DNA of 8,001 bases, taken from the NCBI GenBank assembly GCA_003520205.1, contig DOVG01000239.1, forward strand, positions 1 to 8,001, written 5' to 3'. A program made the position numbers and the translations under genes. The number at the start of each line of letters is the position of its first letter. Positions within the stretch are counted from its first letter, which is position 1. Shown piece after piece: positions 5,408 through 8,001 of the stretch. This DNA comes from Lachnospiraceae bacterium (GTDB lineage Bacteria; Bacillota; Clostridia; Lachnospirales; Lachnospiraceae). Under the pieces are notes generated by a model. The model saw only the letters and a program-made list of their open reading frames with translations, searched no databases and was not told the DNA's origin.

Positions 5408-7156
5408 TCAAACATATTTTGATATTTCATATGCTTTATAGCTCTCAATCAGATCATCCACAAGATATTCTGATAAAGCTTCTGCTGTTTTTATTCCATC
5501 TGCAGCAGCAGATGTTATGCCTCCGGCATATCCCGCACCTTCACCACAAGGAAAAATACCGGGATACTCCTCGGCCATCAAATGTTCATTTCGAACTATT
5601 CTGACCGGCGAACTGCTTCTTGCTTCAACTGCAGATATAACAGTATCCGGATTGTCATACCCTTTTATCCGCTTTCCGAAGTACGGCATAGCTTCAAGTA
5701 TGGCATTATAAACATATTCCGGAAGAACATCCTTTATAGAAGCCATTTTATACTTTCCACATATATTAGGTTTAACAGTACCAAAACTGTCAGTAACTCT
5801 ATCTTCTTTCATATCCTTATATGTGGTTACTGGAATCAGTCCGTCTCCGGCTTTAAATGCAGCCTTTTCCAGCTCCTGCTGAAAGCTTAAACCGCCTAGT
5901 ACATCGATACCTTCATATTTATAATCCTTATAATCTTCAGGATTTATATTTACAATAATGGCTGAATTAGAATTCTCACCGGCTCTGTCCTTATAACTCA
6001 TACCATTTATACATATACCATCCTCTTCCGTGGAAGAATTAACCACATAGCCGCCAGGGCACATACAGAAAGAAAAAACGCTTCTTTCTTCATCAAGCAT
6101 TCTGGTATGATAGGTCAGCTTATAATCGGCAGTTGGAAGACTATCTCCATATAATTTACGGAAATCATCACCATACATCGCCTTATTAATATCCTCAGCT
6201 TTATGTTCAGCTCTTACACCTATTGCAAACGGCTTTTTCTCTATCTGATAATTATGATTATATAACATTTTAAATGTATCTCTAGCGCTATGACCAATTG
6301 CAAGAATAACACTATATGTACTTATTTTATATATTCCATCAGGAGAATCTACGGTGAGTTCATATCTGGGGTTTTCAGTCTCATAGCCAAATTCACTCTG
6401 ATCATTATCAAAATCAATATCAATAAGTTTATTGGAAAATCTTACCTCTCCTCCAAGTCTTATAATATCATTTCTCATCTTAACAAGTATATCTCTTAAT
6501 ACGTCAGTACCTATATGAGGTTTCGCCATATAACCTACAGATTCCGGAGCGCCATATCGAACAAATGTATCAAGAACCTCTTTAAAATATCCGCCTTTAT
6601 CTTTATTTCCAGTATTAAGCTTTCCGTCTGAAAATGTACCGGCACCGCCTTCACCAAAACAGACATTACTATCTGTATCCAGCTTATTATTATTCCAGAA
6701 AGAATCAATATCATGAATTCTTTCTTCCACAGCTCTGCCACGTTCGAGAACTATAGGTTTGAAGCCCGCGTAAGAAAGCTTAAGAGCAGCATGATATCCG
6801 GCTGGTCCCGAGCCCACTATCACGGGTCGGTAGTCAGGATTTATATCTATATACTCTCTGATTTCTGTATTTAAAATGTGAGGAAAAGTATATTTTTTAG
6901 GTTTTGTTAACATAATATTTTTATTGTTAACTAATTTTAAAAATTTCCCCTCATTTTTAAGATTTACACTTATAGAAACCACATAATGGATATCATCATG
7001 CTTTCGTGAGTCAAGAGATTCTCTGTAAATATGAAAGCTGATTACTTCCTCTTCAAACTCTTTATCAGATTTGACCTTCAACTTCTTTTTAATAGTCTGT
7101 ATAAGATCTTCTTTTGTATATCCTATTTTCTGTCTCGAATCTTTAATTATTATCAT
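5408..7156 (-). CDS. COG2509-type FAD-dependent dehydrogenase
   Basis: This 582-residue flavoprotein belongs to the uncharacterised 'FAD-dependent dehydrogenase' family (COG2509), widespread in Firmicutes and Bacteroidetes; its substrate is not known to me. An N-terminal alpha/beta domain (about 1-105) contains the family motif YRESLDSRKHDDIHYVVSI (44-62). The Rossmann FAD motif follows: VIVGSGPAGYHAAL (112-125) with ERGR (138-141) at the end of the second strand. Then come FGEGGAGTFSDGKL (167-180), LAIGHSARDTF (285-295), CPGGYVVNSS (366-375), VEARSSSPVR (510-519) and the C-terminal FAD loop GEGAGYAGGI (538-547). It is full length with no signal peptide, so a cytoplasmic soluble enzyme is likely. 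Its ATG overlaps the stop of the upstream flavoprotein gene (ATGA, 4 nt), and no good Shine-Dalgarno is seen, so translation is probably coupled. The substrate oxidised or reduced is unknown. Confidence 0.92.
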   Translation of the reverse strand: MIIIKDSRQKIGYTKEDLIQTIKKKLKVKSDKEFEEEVISFHIYRESLDSRKHDDIHYVVSISVNLKNEGKFLKLVNNKNIMLTKPKKYTFPHILNTEIREYIDINPDYRPVIVGSGPAGYHAALKLSYAGFKPIVLERGRAVEERIHDIDSFWNNNKLDTDSNVCFGEGGAGTFSDGKLNTGNKDKGGYFKEVLDTFVRYGAPESVGYMAKPHIGTDVLRDILVKMRNDIIRLGGEVRFSNKLIDIDFDNDQSEFGYETENPRYELTVDSPDGIYKISTYSVILAIGHSARDTFKMLYNHNYQIEKKPFAIGVRAEHKAEDINKAMYGDDFRKLYGDSLPTADYKLTYHTRMLDEERSVFSFCMCPGGYVVNSSTEEDGICINGMSYKDRAGENSNSAIIVNINPEDYKDYKYEGIDVLGGLSFQQELEKAAFKAGDGLIPVTTYKDMKEDRVTDSFGTVKPNICGKYKMASIKDVLPEYVYNAILEAMPYFGKRIKGYDNPDTVISAVEARSSSPVRIVRNEHLMAEEYPGIFPCGEGAGYAGGITSAAADGIKTAEALSEYLVDDLIESYKAYEISKYV

Positions 7157-8001
7157 TTTCTTACACTGTTACCTGCTAAATATCCGGTAATAAATGCATA
7201 GGTCAGATTATAACCGCCGCATTTTCCGTAAACATCTGTTACCTCTCCTACTGCGTACACTGCTCTGCTGTTTTTTATCTGCATATTTTCATCATCTATC
7301 TGATCTGTCAGTATGCCTCCCTTGGTAACCTGTGAATATTCAAATCCACATATTTCCTTAACCTGAAGACACCAGTCAGTCAGTTCATTATATATATTTC
7401 TTATACCTGATTCATTTATGTCTGAAAGAGTTATATCATAAAAATCACCATATATCTCTTTAACAAAATAATCAGCAAGCTTATCATTTATATAACCATT
7501 CAGATAAGCAATAATCTTCTTAGATGGGAATAGACTCTTTATCTCATTAAAATGTAAGACAAACTCTTCTTCATTTATCTTATCCAGGACATTTATATGA
7601 AGCTTTGAACCAACATCTAAAAATCCGGACATATTCATTATAACTATGCCACTGAGTCCTTTGTCATTTATCTGTATCTCTCCATCTTCATAATGATTAT
7701 CAACTTTAACATTTGCTTTAATTCTTATACCGCTAAGCGCCGATAAATCTTCATTGCATACGATTGGAGTAAGCCCGGGTTTGAAAGGTGCATAGCTGAC
7801 TTCTATATCATCAAGCAGTGACTTTGTGACATTTATATCTGCTTCTCCAAGTCCTTTACCTGACATACCACCTATTGCCAGTATTACATTTTTCGCATAT
7901 ATATTTGTTAATTCATCCTTAGATGCTGAAGTATATGCTGATATACAGTAATAATCGGGCATTTCATAGATACGTCTGACAGTAAGTCCTCCAAGCATAG
8001 T
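7153..8001 (-). CDS. HI0933/BaiN-family FAD flavoprotein, N-terminus outside window
   Basis: The frame enters from the right edge (first codon 8001-7999) and ends at TGA 7155-7153, giving 282 residues; family members have about 400, so roughly the first 120, including the N-terminal Rossmann FAD motif, lie outside. The ATG at 7998 is not the true start. Family features seen are NVILAIGGMSGKG (38-50), PFKPGLTPIVC (72-82), DKGLSGIVIMNMSG (113-126), TKGGI (226-230) and the C-terminal GEVTDVYGKCGGYNLTYAF (252-270), which binds the FAD. The family (COG2081) includes E. coli YhiN and BaiN; physiological substrates are mostly unknown. The segment after LAIGG (MSGKGLGEADINV) departs from the usual GGkSyPkTGStGDG pattern, so this may be a divergent subgroup. 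It overlaps the next flavoprotein gene by 4 nt. The family is confident, the reaction is not. Confidence 0.88.
   Translation of the reverse strand, partial: TMLGGLTVRRIYEMPDYYCISAYTSASKDELTNIYAKNVILAIGGMSGKGLGEADINVTKSLLDDIEVSYAPFKPGLTPIVCNEDLSALSGIRIKANVKVDNHYEDGEIQINDKGLSGIVIMNMSGFLDVGSKLHINVLDKINEEEFVLHFNEIKSLFPSKKIIAYLNGYINDKLADYFVKEIYGDFYDITLSDINESGIRNIYNELTDWCLQVKEICGFEYSQVTKGGILTDQIDDENMQIKNSRAVYAVGEVTDVYGKCGGYNLTYAFITGYLAGNSVRK

Noticed and set aside
5386..5448. Longer ProB start at 5448
   Set aside because: It would overlap the upstream gene by 41 nt, adds residues with no family resemblance, and ignores the GAGAGGA site just before the ATG at 5385.
5419..6741. Several open frames overlapping the COG2509-type gene on both strands
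   Set aside because: The 582-residue flavoprotein with conserved motifs throughout explains the region; the others have no recognisable motif or good ribosome binding site.

Overview
The window is AT-rich (low GC by eye), with tightly packed genes and strong GGAGG-type ribosome binding sites. The gene families (YwlG/DUF436, a XerS-like recombinase, a paired HI0933-type and COG2509-type flavoprotein, a short ProB without a PUA domain) point to a low-GC Gram-positive chromosome. My best guess is class Clostridia, Lachnospiraceae-like; this is inference from protein style, not from a marker gene.

Layout, left to right. A 5'-truncated plus-strand gene for a YwlG/DUF436 protein (1-483) ends before a bidirectional terminator hairpin (547-581). 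Every other gene is on the minus strand, so read from the right edge: the C-terminal 282 residues of an HI0933/BaiN-type flavoprotein (8001-7153), a COG2509-type FAD-dependent dehydrogenase overlapping it by 4 nt (7156-5408), glutamate 5-kinase proB (5385-4519), a patatin-like lipid hydrolase (4481-3465), an MscS-type mechanosensitive channel (3415-2543), a Maf nucleotide pyrophosphatase (2494-1823), and finally a XerS-like tyrosine recombinase (1669-620). The first six have gaps of at most about 50 nt and no visible internal terminator, so they may be one transcription unit of housekeeping and envelope functions. The recombinase sits behind a 153-nt gap and has its own sigma-A-type promoter.

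The most interesting spot is that 153-nt gap. It holds a quasi-palindrome at 1749-1772 (arms TTCGCAAAAC and GTTTCACGAA around TATG). It resembles, from memory, the unconventional dif_SL site of streptococci and lactococci, which also lies next to its own xerS gene. With the catalytically complete XerS-like enzyme beside it, this is a plausible one-recombinase chromosome-dimer-resolution module (Xer plus dif). Genes on the two sides converge near position 600, as expected near a replication terminus, though one window cannot prove that. No phage, transposon, CRISPR, rRNA or tRNA features were seen. No stretch above about 300 bases lacks a gene; the largest gaps are 484-619 (terminator) and 1670-1822 (promoter, repeat, dif-like site).
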